From contig NC_014158.1 of assembly GCF_000092225.1 (NCBI RefSeq), positions 1,054,001 to 1,118,000 on the forward strand: 64,000 nt of DNA, written 5' to 3'. This DNA comes from Tsukamurella paurometabola DSM 20162. GTDB lineage: Bacteria > Actinomycetota > Actinomycetes > Mycobacteriales > Mycobacteriaceae. Below are positions 43,321-55,997 of the stretch, in pieces. A program made the position numbers and the translations under genes. The notes below the pieces were generated by a model. The model ran no database searches, was not told the DNA's origin, and worked only from the letters and a program-made list of their open reading frames with translations. The first letter of the stretch is position 1. Each line of letters opens with the position of its first letter.

Positions 43321-44453
43321 AGGTGGCGGGTGGTATCGATGCCGAGGCTCATACCGGCGAGGCCGCGTTTGCGCACCGCCAACTTCTCCGCGATGGAGCG
43401 CAGTGCGGAACCGGTGGGCGAGTCGGGATCGGAGAGCACCACGGGGGTGCCCGCGTCACCGGCCTCGCGGAGCTGAGGATCGAGTGGGATCTGGCCCAGC
43501 AGTGGCACATCGGCGCCGACGGCGCGGGTGAGCCGAGCGGCGACCTGCTCGCCACCACCAGAGCCGAAGACGTCCATCACGGTCCCGTCGGGCAGGGTCA
43601 GCCCGGCCATGTTCTCGATCACGCCGGCCACCCGCTGGCGGGTCTGCAGGGCGATGGCGCCGGCCCGCTCGGCCACTTCGGCGGCCGCGGTCTGCGGCGT
43701 GGTCACCACCAGGATCTCCGCGCCGGGGATGAGCTGCGCGATGGAGATCGCGACATCGCCGGTACCGGGGGGCAGGTCGAGGAGCAGCACGTCCAGATCG
43801 CCCCAGAACACGTCGGCCAGGAACTGCTGCAGCGCGCGGTGCAGCATCGGGCCGCGCCACACCACGGGGGTATTCCCGCTGGTGAACATCGCTACCGAGA
43901 TCACCTTCACGCCGTGCGCCTGCGGCGGCATGATCATCGAATCCACCTGGGTGGGCCGCGCATCGGTACCCATCATCCGCGGCACCGAGTGACCGTAGAT
44001 GTCGGCGTCCAGCACACCCACCGACAGCCCCCGTGCCGCCATCGCGGCGGCCAGGTTCACCGTCACCGAGCTCTTGCCGACGCCGCCCTTGCCGGACGCG
44101 ACGGCATAGACGCGGGTCAGCGAACCCGGCTGTGCGAACGGGATCACCGGCTCGGCCTTGTCGCCGCGCACCGTCTTCCGCAGTTCGGCGCGCTGCTCAT
44201 CGTTCATCACATCGAGCTCGACGCGCACTGCGCCGGTGCCGGGCACGTCGGCCACCGCCGCCTGCACGCGGTCCACGATCTGGGTGCGCATGGGGCAGGC
44301 GGAGGTGGTCAGGTACACCTCGACGTCCACCGACGAGTCGGATTGCACCGCGACCGACTTCACCATCCCCAGATCGGTGATCGGCTTCCCGATCTCGGGG
44401 TCGTTCACGGTGGCCAGGGCCGACCGGATCGCGTCTTCCGTTACCGCAGTCAT
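43317..44453 (-). CDS. mrp: Mrp/ApbC-type Fe-S cluster carrier ATPase
   Basis: A 378-residue protein: an N-terminal MIP18/DUF59 domain (ATVNDPEIGKPITDLGMV, TTSACPM) and a P-loop ATPase (VASGKGGVGKSSVTVNLA, VLDADIYGHSVPRMMG, LLLDLPPGTGDV). It loads Fe-S clusters onto target enzymes. The usual CxxC pair of many Mrp proteins is not obvious around residue 280 (GVIENMAGLTLPDG), as in some actinobacterial members. Lies near htrA-tatB as in mycobacteria (Rv1229c). Confidence 0.92.
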   Translation of the reverse strand: MTAVTEDAIRSALATVNDPEIGKPITDLGMVKSVAVQSDSSVDVEVYLTTSACPMRTQIVDRVQAAVADVPGTGAVRVELDVMNDEQRAELRKTVRGDKAEPVIPFAQPGSLTRVYAVASGKGGVGKSSVTVNLAAAMAARGLSVGVLDADIYGHSVPRMMGTDARPTQVDSMIMPPQAHGVKVISVAMFTSGNTPVVWRGPMLHRALQQFLADVFWGDLDVLLLDLPPGTGDVAISIAQLIPGAEILVVTTPQTAAAEVAERAGAIALQTRQRVAGVIENMAGLTLPDGTVMDVFGSGGGEQVAARLTRAVGADVPLLGQIPLDPQLREAGDAGTPVVLSDPDSPTGSALRSIAEKLAVRKRGLAGMSLGIDTTRHL

Positions 44454-44487
44454 AGCCGTTCCATGGTATCGGTGCCGGGAAATCGGC

Positions 44488-45759
44488 CTAGCGCGGCCGC
44501 ACCGGGACCGACGGTGACGGCGGTGCCGGCATCACCGGAGCGCTCGACGGTGCCGGTCGCCGGGCCGACGGTGCCGGGGTCCGCGCCGCGCTCGACGACG
44601 GTGCAGGCCGGGACGACGGTGCCGGTTGGGACGACGGTGCCGGTTGGGACGACGGTGCTGCGGCAGTGGACGGACAGTCCACGACTGTGGTGACCGCGGC
44701 CGCTGGCGGGGACGCCGGGGCCGCGGGCCCCGAGGGCCGCGGGCTCCCGCCCGGTCGCGCCGTGGAACTCGGCACGGTGGTGCGCAGTGCCGGGGAGCTC
44801 GGCCCGGTGGAACGGGGTGCCGACGAACCCGGTACGGCGGAACGGGGCGCCGTCGAACTCGGTACCGCCGAGGACGGAGACGAACCCGGCGGGACGGATG
44901 GGGGAGACGAGGCTCCGGGCCGGGACAGCGGGGCACCGTCGGGTCGGCCGCACCCGACCACGACCACCCGGGCCGGCGGGAGCGGTGTGGGCAGCGCCGA
45001 CGGCGGCGCGACGGGTGCGGTCATGTCCGGGATGCCGCCGACGGGGATCGCCCGGTCCCGATACGCCTTCGACCACGCCACCACGTTGTCCACGTACGGC
45101 ACCGATGCGTTGTAGGCGAACACCGCGATCCGCTGGGCCGGCTCGGCGGCCAGGCCGGACGCACTGGAACACAGGTACCGTGCGGCGCCGTACGCGGCGT
45201 CGCGCAGGTTGTTCACGTCGGCGGCACCGTCGCCGTTCGCGTCCCCGCCGAACAGTGCCCAGGTGGTCGGGAGGAACTGCATCGGTCCGAGCGCGCGGGC
45301 GAATCCGGTGCCGGCGCGGATCACGGCGTTGCCGGGCAGCGTGCCGTCGAGCAGTGGACCTTCGATCGGGGTGAGTGTGCGACCGGTCGCATCCACGTTG
45401 CCGCCGTCGGCGTGTCCGGATTCGATGCGCCCGACCGCGGCCACCAGGTTCCATTCGATGCCGCACGCGGGGGCCTCCAGCGCCATGCGATCAGCGGCGA
45501 GCTGATAGGCCGCGTACGCCGCGCCGGGAATGCCCAGGGGGCCGGGCGGGAGCTGCACCGCCTCCGGCTTCGGCGGCGCGGGCACATGGCGCACCGGCCG
45601 CGCAGCCGTCGGGGAGGCCACCACCGGGGCGGGTGCGGCCACCGGGGCCGGGGAACTCGGCGCGGCGATCGGGTGCGACGGTGCGCTGTCCGCGCCCGAG
45701 ACCCCGAGCAGTGCCACGGCGAAGGCCGCCGAAGCGGCGCCGGCACCGAGAACTCGCAC
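44488..45759 (-). CDS. secreted lytic transglycosylase with Pro/Ser-rich tail
   Basis: A 423-residue exported protein: signal peptide (ASAAFAVALLGVSGADSA), Pro/Ala linker, then an MltB-like transglycosylase domain with catalytic Glu in AAVGRIESGHADGG, followed by GPMQFLPTTWALFGGDANGDG and AYGAARYLCSSASGLA. From about residue 255 the tail is repetitive Pro/Ser (SSQPAP repeated), likely a wall-spanning spacer. It cleaves peptidoglycan glycan strands. Counterpart of Rv1230c beside mrp. Confidence 0.88.
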   Translation of the reverse strand: MRVLGAGAASAAFAVALLGVSGADSAPSHPIAAPSSPAPVAAPAPVVASPTAARPVRHVPAPPKPEAVQLPPGPLGIPGAAYAAYQLAADRMALEAPACGIEWNLVAAVGRIESGHADGGNVDATGRTLTPIEGPLLDGTLPGNAVIRAGTGFARALGPMQFLPTTWALFGGDANGDGAADVNNLRDAAYGAARYLCSSASGLAAEPAQRIAVFAYNASVPYVDNVVAWSKAYRDRAIPVGGIPDMTAPVAPPSALPTPLPPARVVVVGCGRPDGAPLSRPGASSPPSVPPGSSPSSAVPSSTAPRSAVPGSSAPRSTGPSSPALRTTVPSSTARPGGSPRPSGPAAPASPPAAAVTTVVDCPSTAAAPSSQPAPSSQPAPSSRPAPSSSAARTPAPSARRPAPSSAPVMPAPPSPSVPVRPR

Positions 45760-45845
45760 GTCGCCCCCTCTCGTGCGTGGTCACATCCCCTGAAAGCGGG
45801 ACGTTACTGCGCGGCGCGAGAGACGGATGGGACTTCAGAGACTTC

Positions 45846-46487
45846 TTAGGAAGGGTTCGCGATCGCGTCGGCCAGGAGCTCCGGCGCATCGTCGACGCCG
45901 TGCACCCGCCACGGCGACACCCACTGTGCGGCGGCCAGCCCGGCGTAGACCGCGCCGGTCCGCGCCTGGAGCCCGGCGTCCTTCTCGTAGACGTCGCGGG
46001 CGCGCGTGGCATCGTGCGCCTCGCGTCCTTTCGCCCGCGCCGCGGCCACGGCGACCGGCACGTCGAGGTACACCTGCAGGTCGGGTACCGGTACGCCGAA
46101 CCGCTCGAACTCCAGCTCGCGCACCCAGGTGGCGACCGCACCGTGGGCGTCCTCGCCGAGCCGGGCCGCGCTGTACGCCGCCGACGAGGCCGCGTACCGA
46201 TCCAGCAGCACCACGTCGTGCCCGGCGAGCAGGCCGCGGATCTCGTCCGCGGCGCCCCGCCGGTCCAGCGCGAACAGCAAGCCCATCCCGTACACCGATG
46301 CGGTCGCGTCACCGTGTCCACCGTGCAGTGCCTCGGCCGCGAGATCGGCGTGGATCGACCGGCCGTACCGCGGGAAGGCGAGCGCCGCGACCGTCAATCC
46401 GCGGTCCGTGAGCCGCTGCGTCACGGCGCGGGTCAGCGTGTTCTTCCCCGCCCCGTCTAGCCCTTCGACGGCCACCAGAGTTCCCAT
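45846..46487 (-). CDS. tmk: thymidylate kinase
   Basis: A 213-residue kinase phosphorylating dTMP to dTDP. The P-loop is VEGLDGAGKNTL, with Asn in place of the more usual Ser/Thr after Lys, as M. tuberculosis has Arg there. Further marks are LAFPRYGRS, LLDRYAASSAAYSAARLG (DR(Y/H) motif) and the lid with AKGREAHDATRARDVYEKD. ATG 46487 begins the conserved sequence. Sits just before mtrA, divergent, as in mycobacteria. Confidence 0.93.
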   Translation of the reverse strand: MGTLVAVEGLDGAGKNTLTRAVTQRLTDRGLTVAALAFPRYGRSIHADLAAEALHGGHGDATASVYGMGLLFALDRRGAADEIRGLLAGHDVVLLDRYAASSAAYSAARLGEDAHGAVATWVRELEFERFGVPVPDLQVYLDVPVAVAAARAKGREAHDATRARDVYEKDAGLQARTGAVYAGLAAAQWVSPWRVHGVDDAPELLADAIANPS

Positions 46488-46539
46488 AGGCGGCAATGCT
46501 AGGTGTCGCAGCGGCGCGAACTTTGTCCGCGGTGACAAT

Positions 46540-47226
46540 ATGGACAGCATGAAACCCCGCATCCTGGTGATCGACGACGATCCGGCGCTGGCGGAGATGC
46601 TGACCATCGTGCTGCGCAACGAGGGCTTCGACTCCATGGTGGTCGGTGACGGCACGCAGGCGCTCGGCGCCGCCCGCGAGTTCCGGCCCGACCTGGTGCT
46701 GCTCGACCTCATGCTGCCCGGTATGAACGGCATCGACGTGGCCCGCGTGCTGCGCGCCGACTCCAACGTGCCGATCGTGATGCTGACCGCGAAGGCCGAC
46801 ACCGTCGACGTGGTGCTCGGACTCGAATCCGGTGCCGACGACTACGTGATCAAGCCGTTCAAGCCGAAGGAGCTGGTGGCGCGGGTGCGTGCCCGGCTGC
46901 GTCGCACCGCCGACGAGCCCAGCGAGTTGCTCTCCATCGGCAACGTGATCATCGACGTCCCCGCGCACAAGGTCACCCGTGACGGCGAGGTCGTGCCGCT
47001 CACCCCCACCGAGTTCGACCTGCTGGTCACGATGGCCCGCAAGCCGCGCCAGGTGTTCACCCGCGACGTGCTGCTCGAACAGGTGTGGGGTTACCGGCAC
47101 CCGGCCGACACCCGGCTGGTCAACGTCCACATCCAGCGTCTGCGCGCGAAGATCGAGAAGGATCCGGAGAACCCGGAGATCGTGCTCACGCTGAGGGGAG
47201 TCGGCTACAAGGCCGGTCCGGCGTGA
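46540..47226 (+). CDS. mtrA: essential response regulator MtrA
   Basis: A 228-residue OmpR-type regulator of cell-wall and division genes. Receiver: [16 protein letters not shown], Asp in [39 protein letters not shown]-binding domain: [20 protein letters not shown] and [16 protein letters not shown]. Same length as M. tuberculosis MtrA (228) and near-identical in the DNA-binding part. ATG 46540 is chosen for that length; another ATG lies three codons in. First gene of mtrA-mtrB-lpqB. Confidence 0.96.
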   Translation: MDSMKPRILVIDDDPALAEMLTIVLRNEGFDSMVVGDGTQALGAAREFRPDLVLLDLMLPGMNGIDVARVLRADSNVPIVMLTAKADTVDVVLGLESGADDYVIKPFKPKELVARVRARLRRTADEPSELLSIGNVIIDVPAHKVTRDGEVVPLTPTEFDLLVTMARKPRQVFTRDVLLEQVWGYRHPADTRLVNVHIQRLRAKIEKDPENPEIVLTLRGVGYKAGPA

Positions 47227-47245
47227 GGCGCATCGTGAGCAGCGC

Positions 47246-48910
47246 ATGGTGAAGCGTCCCCGCCTGCAGGACTTGCGCGATCTGCCGCGCGATCCCCGTG
47301 ATCTCCTCGCCGAGCTGGCCCGGTTCGCCGGACAGTCGCTCGCCTACGCCGGGCGGGTGTGGCGCCGTTCATTGCAGTGGCGGGTCGTCACCTCCACACT
47401 CGCCTTGAGCCTGACGGTGTTGTTGCTGCTGGGCTTCGTGCTCATGTCGCAGCTGACCAACCAGCTCATCCAAGCCAAACTCAATGCCGGCCAGGAGGAG
47501 ACCGCGCGGGTCAAGCAGATCGTGGAGCTGGCGCTCAGCCGCGCAGAGCCCCGCACCGAGGGCGTCGAGGCCTCGTTGCGGCAGGTCCGCGCGACCTTGG
47601 TCAATCAGGGTTCGGAGATCACCCCGTCGGCCGCCCGGTCGGGCAGTTACGACCCGGTGCTCATCGTCCCGCACGGCGCCGGGCGGACCCCGACGGTCGT
47701 GGGCTCCGAGAGCGAGGTCCCGCAGACGCTGCAGACCTTCGTGCGCAGCGGACAGACCGCCTACCAGCACGCCACGGTCACCGACAGCACGGGCCGGTAC
47801 GGCAAGGTGCTGGTGATCGGCACCCCCGTGCAGTCGTCGATCCAGGGGCTGGAGCTGTACCTGGTCTTCCCGCTGGCGCAGGAGGAGAACACCCTGAGCC
47901 TGATGCAGCGCACGCTGCTCACCGGCGCCGTGGTGCTGCTGGTGCTGCTGGCCGCGGTGAGCCTGCTGGTCGCGCGGCAGGTGGTGCTGCCCGTCCGGTC
48001 GGCCTCGCGGATCGCGGTGCGGTTCGCCGAGGGCCGGCTCAAGGAGCGGATGCCGGTGCGCGGCGAGGACGACATCGCGCGCCTGGCGATGAGCTTCAAC
48101 GATATGGCCGAATCGCTCTCGAAGCAGATCAGTCAGCTGGAGGAGTTCGGAAACCTCCAGCGCCAGTTCACCTCCGATGTCTCGCATGAGCTGCGCACCC
48201 CGCTCACCACGGTCCGGATGGCGGCCGACATGATCGCCGATTCCGCCGACGAGCTCGACCCCGGACTGCGCCGTACCACCGAACTCATGGTCACCGAGTT
48301 GGACCGGTTCGAGCTGCTACTGGCCGAACTGCTGGAGATCTCCCGACACGATGCGGGCGTCGCCGAACTGCACTCGGAGAAGATCGACATCGAGGTACCG
48401 ATCACCGCGGCCGTGTCCACGGTGCGTCACCTCGCCGATGAGTCCGACACCGAGCTCATCGTGGACCTGCCGGACGATCCGGTGATCGTGGACGCCGATG
48501 CCCGCCGGGTCGAGCGGGTGCTGCGCAACCTGCTCGCGAACGCGATCGACCACAGCGAGGGCAAGCCCGTCATCCTCACCATGCGGGCCGACGACGATGC
48601 CGTCGCGGTCACCGTCCGCGACTACGGCGTGGGCCTGCGTCCCGGCGAGGAGAAGCTGGTGTTCAACCGATTCTGGCGCTCCGACCCGTCGCGGGTGCGC
48701 CGCTCCGGTGGCACCGGGCTGGGCTTGGCGATCAGTATCGAGGACGCGCGGCTGCACAGCGGCCGCCTTGAGGCCTGGGGCGAGCCCGGCAACGGCGCCT
48801 GCTTCCGGCTCACGCTGCCGCGCGAGCGCGGCAGCCGGGTGCTGGTGAGTCCCTTGCCGCTGAAACCCACGTTCCGGCGTCCCGCGACGGAGGGAGACGA
48901 CGATGCGTGA
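47246..48910 (+). CDS. mtrB: sensor histidine kinase MtrB
   Basis: A 554-residue kinase, partner of MtrA. TM1 (about residues 46-69, [21 protein letters not shown]), an extracytoplasmic domain of some 150 residues, TM2 ([20 protein letters not shown]), HAMP ([22 protein letters not shown]), phospho-acceptor His in [17 protein letters not shown] box [12 protein letters not shown], and G boxes [11 protein letters not shown] and [13 protein letters not shown]. Begins 20 bases after mtrA. Confidence 0.95.
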   Translation: MVKRPRLQDLRDLPRDPRDLLAELARFAGQSLAYAGRVWRRSLQWRVVTSTLALSLTVLLLLGFVLMSQLTNQLIQAKLNAGQEETARVKQIVELALSRAEPRTEGVEASLRQVRATLVNQGSEITPSAARSGSYDPVLIVPHGAGRTPTVVGSESEVPQTLQTFVRSGQTAYQHATVTDSTGRYGKVLVIGTPVQSSIQGLELYLVFPLAQEENTLSLMQRTLLTGAVVLLVLLAAVSLLVARQVVLPVRSASRIAVRFAEGRLKERMPVRGEDDIARLAMSFNDMAESLSKQISQLEEFGNLQRQFTSDVSHELRTPLTTVRMAADMIADSADELDPGLRRTTELMVTELDRFELLLAELLEISRHDAGVAELHSEKIDIEVPITAAVSTVRHLADESDTELIVDLPDDPVIVDADARRVERVLRNLLANAIDHSEGKPVILTMRADDDAVAVTVRDYGVGLRPGEEKLVFNRFWRSDPSRVRRSGGTGLGLAISIEDARLHSGRLEAWGEPGNGACFRLTLPRERGSRVLVSPLPLKPTFRRPATEGDDDA

Positions 48911-50687
48911 ATCCCGGATCATGCGGCTGCTGGCCGCGGTCCTCGCCGTGAGCCTCGTCGTGTCCGGCTGCGCGACCATCCCGGAGAGCTCGAATCCGCG
49001 GGTGATCGGCGATCTGGGCGCGCAGCAGGCGGTGGACCGCAACATCACTCCGCGCAAGGATGCGGCGCCCGAGGCGATCGTCCGCGACTTCCTCAAGGCC
49101 AATGCGATGGCGGACAACAACTACGCCGCGTCGCGCAAGTTCCTGGTGCCGGCTGCGGCGTGGCAGGTGCCGCAGCAGGCGGTGGTGGTCAAGAACATCG
49201 ACGTGCTGCCCACCGAGCGCACCACCGACCTGATCAAGGCGACGATCCGCGCGCAGGCCACCGGTTTCCTCGGGCCCGACGGCACGTTCGAACCCACCAC
49301 CCAGTCGATCACGCAGAACGTGCAACTGGTGCAGACCGACGGGCAGTGGCGGATCCAGGGCATCAGCTCGGTCGGCGAGACCCCGATGCTGGTGATCGAC
49401 ACCGAGCAGTTCCGTTCGGTCTACAACCGCTATCTTTTGTACTTCCCGGATCCGACCGGCCGCACGCTGGTGCCGGACGCGCGCTGGTTGGCCAGCCCCC
49501 GAGCCAAGTTGCCCGCCGATCTGCTCATGCTGCTGGTGCGCGGCCCGCGGTCGAGCCTGGTGGGCGCGGTGTTCAATCCGTTCGGTAACACCGCTGCGGT
49601 GCGGGGACCGATCACCGATGCGCAGGGCGCACAGCGTGATCCGGGGGTCGGCTACGCCGGCGTGCGGGTCGATTTCACCGGCTTGCCACGGATGGATCCC
49701 GATGTGGGCCGGCTGCTCGCCGGGCAGGTGGTGTGGACCCTGGCCGGCGCCGATGTGCAGGGGCCCTATGTGATCACCGTCGATGGCACGGCGATCGACG
49801 ACAAACACCAGGCCGGATGGAACCCGAACGACGTGGCCTCCAGCAGCCCGAACGCCTCGTCGGATCTGGCGGTGGGGCTGCACGGCGTGCTCGACGGCAG
49901 GTTCGTGAAGGTGTCCGGGGCGGCGGTCACCCCGGTCGCGGGGCCGCTCGGCGAGAGCACCGCGATCCGCTCGGTGGGTCTGTCGGCGTCGGGCCGGCAG
50001 GTGGCTGCGGTGCTCGACTCCGGTCCGCGCGGCGGCCCGGGTACCTCGCTGACCATCGGCCCGTACGGCGGCGTCCCCACCCAGGTACTCAGCGCGGGCG
50101 CGATGACCAGGCCGACCTGGATGCCCGACGATGCGACGGTGTGGACGGTGCTCGACGGCAACCGCGTGGTGCGGCTGCGGCAGGACCAGACCACCGGCGA
50201 GGTCACCTCCTCCGATGTGGATTCGGCTGAGGTCGCCGCGGCCGCGCCGGGGCCGATCACCGAACTGCGGCTGGCCCGCGACGGCGTGCGGGTCGCGCTC
50301 ATCGCGGGTGGGAAGGCATTGGTCGGCGTGGTCCTGACCAAGCCCGACGGGCAGTCCATGATCTCCCGCCTGCAGCAGGTGGTCACCGACCGTGACCTGG
50401 CGCCGTCGTCGATCGACTGGCAGACCGGCGACGCTTTCGTGGTCGGCCGCAGTACCACCGAATCGCCGGTGCTCACGGTGCACTACGACTACGGCGAATC
50501 GCTCGCCGTGCCCAGCCGCAACCTGTCGCCGCCGGTGTCCATGGTCGCCGCGTCGACCAGCCGGGTCTACGCCACCGATTCGTCCGGAGTGTGGAGCATC
50601 GGCGTCGGTACCGATTCGGGCGCGCAATACTGGAGTCAGGTGGATCGCCTGGCGGGGGGCCGGGCGAACCCGGTGCTGCCGGGGTAG
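48903..50687 (+). CDS. lpqB: MtrAB-associated lipoprotein LpqB
   Basis: A 594-residue lipoprotein: signal peptide with lipobox LVVSGC (Cys 23), two GerMN-like domains ([31 protein letters not shown]) and a C-terminal beta-propeller ([34 protein letters not shown]). It binds the MtrB sensor domain outside the membrane and tunes MtrA signalling. ATG overlaps the mtrB stop by eight bases. Confidence 0.94.
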   Translation: MRESRIMRLLAAVLAVSLVVSGCATIPESSNPRVIGDLGAQQAVDRNITPRKDAAPEAIVRDFLKANAMADNNYAASRKFLVPAAAWQVPQQAVVVKNIDVLPTERTTDLIKATIRAQATGFLGPDGTFEPTTQSITQNVQLVQTDGQWRIQGISSVGETPMLVIDTEQFRSVYNRYLLYFPDPTGRTLVPDARWLASPRAKLPADLLMLLVRGPRSSLVGAVFNPFGNTAAVRGPITDAQGAQRDPGVGYAGVRVDFTGLPRMDPDVGRLLAGQVVWTLAGADVQGPYVITVDGTAIDDKHQAGWNPNDVASSSPNASSDLAVGLHGVLDGRFVKVSGAAVTPVAGPLGESTAIRSVGLSASGRQVAAVLDSGPRGGPGTSLTIGPYGGVPTQVLSAGAMTRPTWMPDDATVWTVLDGNRVVRLRQDQTTGEVTSSDVDSAEVAAAAPGPITELRLARDGVRVALIAGGKALVGVVLTKPDGQSMISRLQQVVTDRDLAPSSIDWQTGDAFVVGRSTTESPVLTVHYDYGESLAVPSRNLSPPVSMVAASTSRVYATDSSGVWSIGVGTDSGAQYWSQVDRLAGGRANPVLPG

Positions 50688-50716
50688 CGGAGCCACCCGC
50701 GACGATCGGGGGAACG

Positions 50717-51385
50717 ATGCGGCCCGCACACGCGTTCCTGGGCGCCCTCGACGATCTGGTCGATCTGGCGATCCCGCGCACCTGCGGCGGCTGCGGTGCG
50801 CCGGGGGTGCGCTGGTGCGGGCGGTGCGAGGCGGCCCTGCACGACGTCCCCGCCCGGATCCGCAGCACCGTCGATACCGGGGTGCCGGTGTGGACGCTGG
50901 GCCGGTACGACGGTCCGCGGCGCTGTGCGGTGCTGCACCTCAAGGAGCGCGGCCGGGGCGACCTCGCGGAGCCGCTGGGGCGCGCGCTGGCGCACGGTGT
51001 GCTGCGCTTGCGGGCTTGGCACGAGGTGACCGACCCACTGGTCCTGGTGCCGGCGCCGACCACCCGATGGGCGGCGCGGCGGCGCGGGGGCGATGTGGTC
51101 ACCGCGGTCTGTCGTGCGGCGGCCCGCGCCGCCGCGCCGGTGTGCCCGATCGCGGTGGCGCCGGTGCTCCGCTCGGTGGGCCGGCCCGACTCGGTGGGGT
51201 TGAGTGCGGCCGCGCGGTCGGACCTCGCCGAGGGCACGGTGCGGCTGGTGCGTCGCCCGCCCGCGGGCGCCGTGGTCCTCGTCGACGACGTGATTACCAC
51301 GGGCGCAACGCTCGCCGAAGCGGCGGCGGTGCTCGCCCGCCGCGGGGTGGTCGTGGCGGCGGCGGTCACGATCGCGGCCGCGTGA
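50717..51385 (+). CDS. comF: ComF-like phosphoribosyltransferase-fold protein
   Basis: A 222-residue protein of the ComF/GntX group. N-terminal four-Cys zinc site (CGGCGAPGVRWCGRC), then LHLKERGRGDLAEPLG, and the PRPP-type loop VVLVDDVITTGATLAEAAAVL. Role in Gram-positive DNA uptake is known for ComFC; in this order it is conserved beside lpqB (Rv3242c) with no competence genes, so the job is unclear. ATG 50717 lies just after a GGGGGAA site. Confidence 0.9.
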   Translation: MRPAHAFLGALDDLVDLAIPRTCGGCGAPGVRWCGRCEAALHDVPARIRSTVDTGVPVWTLGRYDGPRRCAVLHLKERGRGDLAEPLGRALAHGVLRLRAWHEVTDPLVLVPAPTTRWAARRRGGDVVTAVCRAAARAAAPVCPIAVAPVLRSVGRPDSVGLSAAARSDLAEGTVRLVRRPPAGAVVLVDDVITTGATLAEAAAVLARRGVVVAAAVTIAAA

Positions 51386-51637
51386 AGACACGGTGAATTC
51401 AGAGTGCGCAAACGGTGGCGAGCCGGCGGCGACCGGGCTATGTTCGGGTACTACCAGCGAGCACCCGGATACGGTGCCCGACCGGTTCTACGGATCGGAG
51501 GTGATGTTCCACCCTCCTGGCGCCCGGCAAACCGCCCGGCGCAGAAGATCTGAGCCCGCAGACGTGAGCGCCGAAGTGGCGACGGACTGGTGATCCGATC
51601 GTGCGCACCGTGGGGGCCCGCATGAAAGGCATTCTCA
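51386..51637. promoter_or_regulatory. upstream region of hpf
   Basis: No gene is visible in these 252 bases. A TATGTT box at 51439-51444 may be the hpf -10, giving a leader of about 185 bases. An AAAGG ribosome site precedes the hpf ATG. Long leaders before hibernation-factor genes often carry regulation, but I see no clear structure. Confidence 0.3.
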
Positions 51638-52354
51638 ATGACCCTTCTTTCTTCCCGTGACACCAACCGCAATGGCGCGAGCACCGTCGAGGTGGATCCG
51701 TTCCGCGAACCCAGCCACATCGCTGACGAGCGCGACAAGGAGTACCTCACCCCCAACGCCCCCCTGGCCATCGACGGCCGGAACGTGGATGTGCCCGAGC
51801 ACTTCCGCGTCTACATCGGCGATAAGCTGGCGCGCCTCGAGAAGTTCCGCTCCACCATCACCCTGTTCGAGGTGAGCCTGTTCCACGAACCGAACCCGCG
51901 GCAGTCCAAGATCTGCCAGCGGCTCGAGCTCACCGTGCGCGGCAAGGGCGGCGTCGCCCGGGCCGAGGCCGCGGCCGACAACTTCTACGCCGCGTTCGAG
52001 ACCGCCCTCACCAAGGTGCAATCGCGCATCCGCAAGGCCTCCGATCGCAAGAAGGTGCACTACGGCAATCGCACGCCGGTGTCGGTCTCGGAGGCCACGG
52101 CCCCGTCCGCCCTCCCCGACGCATCGTCGGAGACCGACGACGATCCGTACGCGGCGCTGGTCGAGGACCACCTCCCCGGTCAGGTGGTGCGCATCAAGGA
52201 CCATCCGGGTACCCCGATGACGGTCGATGATGCGCTCTATCAGATGGAGTTGGTCGGTCACGACTTCTTCCTGTTCTTCGACAAGGAGACCGAGAAGCCG
52301 TCCGTGGTGTACCGCCGTAAGGCTTTCGACTACGGCCTCCTCCGCCTGACCTGA
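51638..52354 (+). CDS. hpf: long-form ribosome hibernation promoting factor
   Basis: A 238-residue protein that dimerises resting ribosomes. The N-terminal S30AE domain (AIDGRNVDVPEHFRVYIGDKL, ARLEKFRSTITLFEVSL, NFYAAFETALTKVQSRIRK) binds the 30S decoding region. A linker (about residues 140-180) leads to the dimerising tail (VVRIKDHPGTPMTVDDALYQMELVGHDFFLFFD). Conserved before secA1 (Rv3241c). Followed by a strong hairpin. Confidence 0.93.
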   Translation: MTLLSSRDTNRNGASTVEVDPFREPSHIADERDKEYLTPNAPLAIDGRNVDVPEHFRVYIGDKLARLEKFRSTITLFEVSLFHEPNPRQSKICQRLELTVRGKGGVARAEAAADNFYAAFETALTKVQSRIRKASDRKKVHYGNRTPVSVSEATAPSALPDASSETDDDPYAALVEDHLPGQVVRIKDHPGTPMTVDDALYQMELVGHDFFLFFDKETEKPSVVYRRKAFDYGLLRLT

Positions 52355-52370
52355 CGTTTCGCCTACGATG

Positions 52371-52401
52371 GATCCCGGTCGCCGTGACGGCGGCCGGGAT
52401 C
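52371..52401 (+). terminator. strong hairpin between hpf and secA
   Basis: GATCCCGG (52371-52378) pairs with CCGGGATC (52394-52401), with an inner CGCCG/CGGCG stem (52380-52384, 52388-52392); TTT follows. It ends hpf transcripts, or folds at the 5' end of secA mRNA if a TACGAT box just before it (52364-52369) is the secA -10. Confidence 0.6.
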
Positions 52402-52447
52402 TTTCCGCTTGCGGGATCCTCCGCGTGATTGAGATTGAGGTTGCTCA

Positions 52448-55201
<2,754 letters not shown>

Positions 55202-55218
55202 CGCGCAGCGCGGTACCC

Positions 55219-55244
55219 GGCCCGGCGGTCACTTGCCGCCGGGT
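55219..55244. terminator. secA terminator hairpin
   Basis: CCCGGCGG (55219-55226), seven-base loop, CCGCCGGG (55234-55241), then TTT on the plus strand. Its right half lies inside the last codons of the convergent plsC gene, so the two genes share the structure. Confidence 0.6.
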
Positions 55245-55912
55245 TTGGCGTATTCGGCCACCTGTTCCTGGCCGGTGTGCTTGCCGAGAATGTCCATCAG
55301 CTGATCGGTGGCGCGGCGCACGGAGGCCTCGTCGTCGGGGCTCGCGTCGCTCAGGTCGAGCGGGGGCAGCACGTCGACGGTGACCGGATCGCGCCGCCAG
55401 AAGTTCTTCAGTGTGCGGTTCTCGGTGTTGCACAAAGCGATCGGGATGATCGGGGTCCCGGTCGCCAGGGCGACGCGGACGGCGCCGGTCTTGCCCTTGT
55501 ACAGCCGGCCGTCGGGGGAGCGGGTGCCTTCCGGGTGGATACCCCACGCGCCGCCGTGCTCCACGATCTTCGTCGCGGCCTCCAGCGCGGGCGACGATGC
55601 CGCGCCGCCGCTGCGGTCGACGGGGATCTGTCCCATACCGGCGAAGAAGGTCTTCTTGGCCTTGCCCATCAACCCGGGCTGGGTGAAGTAGTCGGCCTTC
55701 GCCAGGAACATCACGGGCCGCCGCGCTGCGAGCACCACGTAGAACGAGTCCGAGACCGCGAGGTGGTTCGCCGCGAGAATCACTGCGCCCTTGCGCGGGA
55801 TGTAGTCCTGGCCGGTGATCCTGGGCCTGCCCCACGCCAGGAGCCCGGGACCGATGACGAGATGGCGGGCAACCCGGTAGCGGAACGCGGCGCGCAGCGA
55901 ACTGATCGACAT
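55229..55912 (-). CDS. 1-acyl-sn-glycerol-3-phosphate acyltransferase (PlsC-like)
   Basis: A 227-residue PlsC-family enzyme. Block I is AANHLAVSDSFYV (NHxxxxD; usually HxxxxD), block III HPEGTRSPDGRLYKGKTGAV, and PIIPIALC block IV. It should acylate lysophosphatidic acid or a related lysolipid at the membrane. ATG 55912 begins the family match (MSISSLRAAFRYRVARHLV). It stands between secA and the lipid genes downstream. Confidence 0.9.
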   Translation of the reverse strand: MSISSLRAAFRYRVARHLVIGPGLLAWGRPRITGQDYIPRKGAVILAANHLAVSDSFYVVLAARRPVMFLAKADYFTQPGLMGKAKKTFFAGMGQIPVDRSGGAASSPALEAATKIVEHGGAWGIHPEGTRSPDGRLYKGKTGAVRVALATGTPIIPIALCNTENRTLKNFWRRDPVTVDVLPPLDLSDASPDDEASVRRATDQLMDILGKHTGQEQVAEYAKPGGK

Positions 55913-55997
55913 GCCCCTGTGTACCGCTCGGTCGGGTCGTGGCGGGCGGGTTCGGGCGAACCGGTGCCGCACCGACACCGAAGCATGCGGCGCCGCG

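Noticed and set aside
44450-45466. Minus-strand frame with TVVPTGTVVPTG repeats
   Set aside because: Alternate-frame shadow of the Pro/Ser repeat tail of the lytic transglycosylase.
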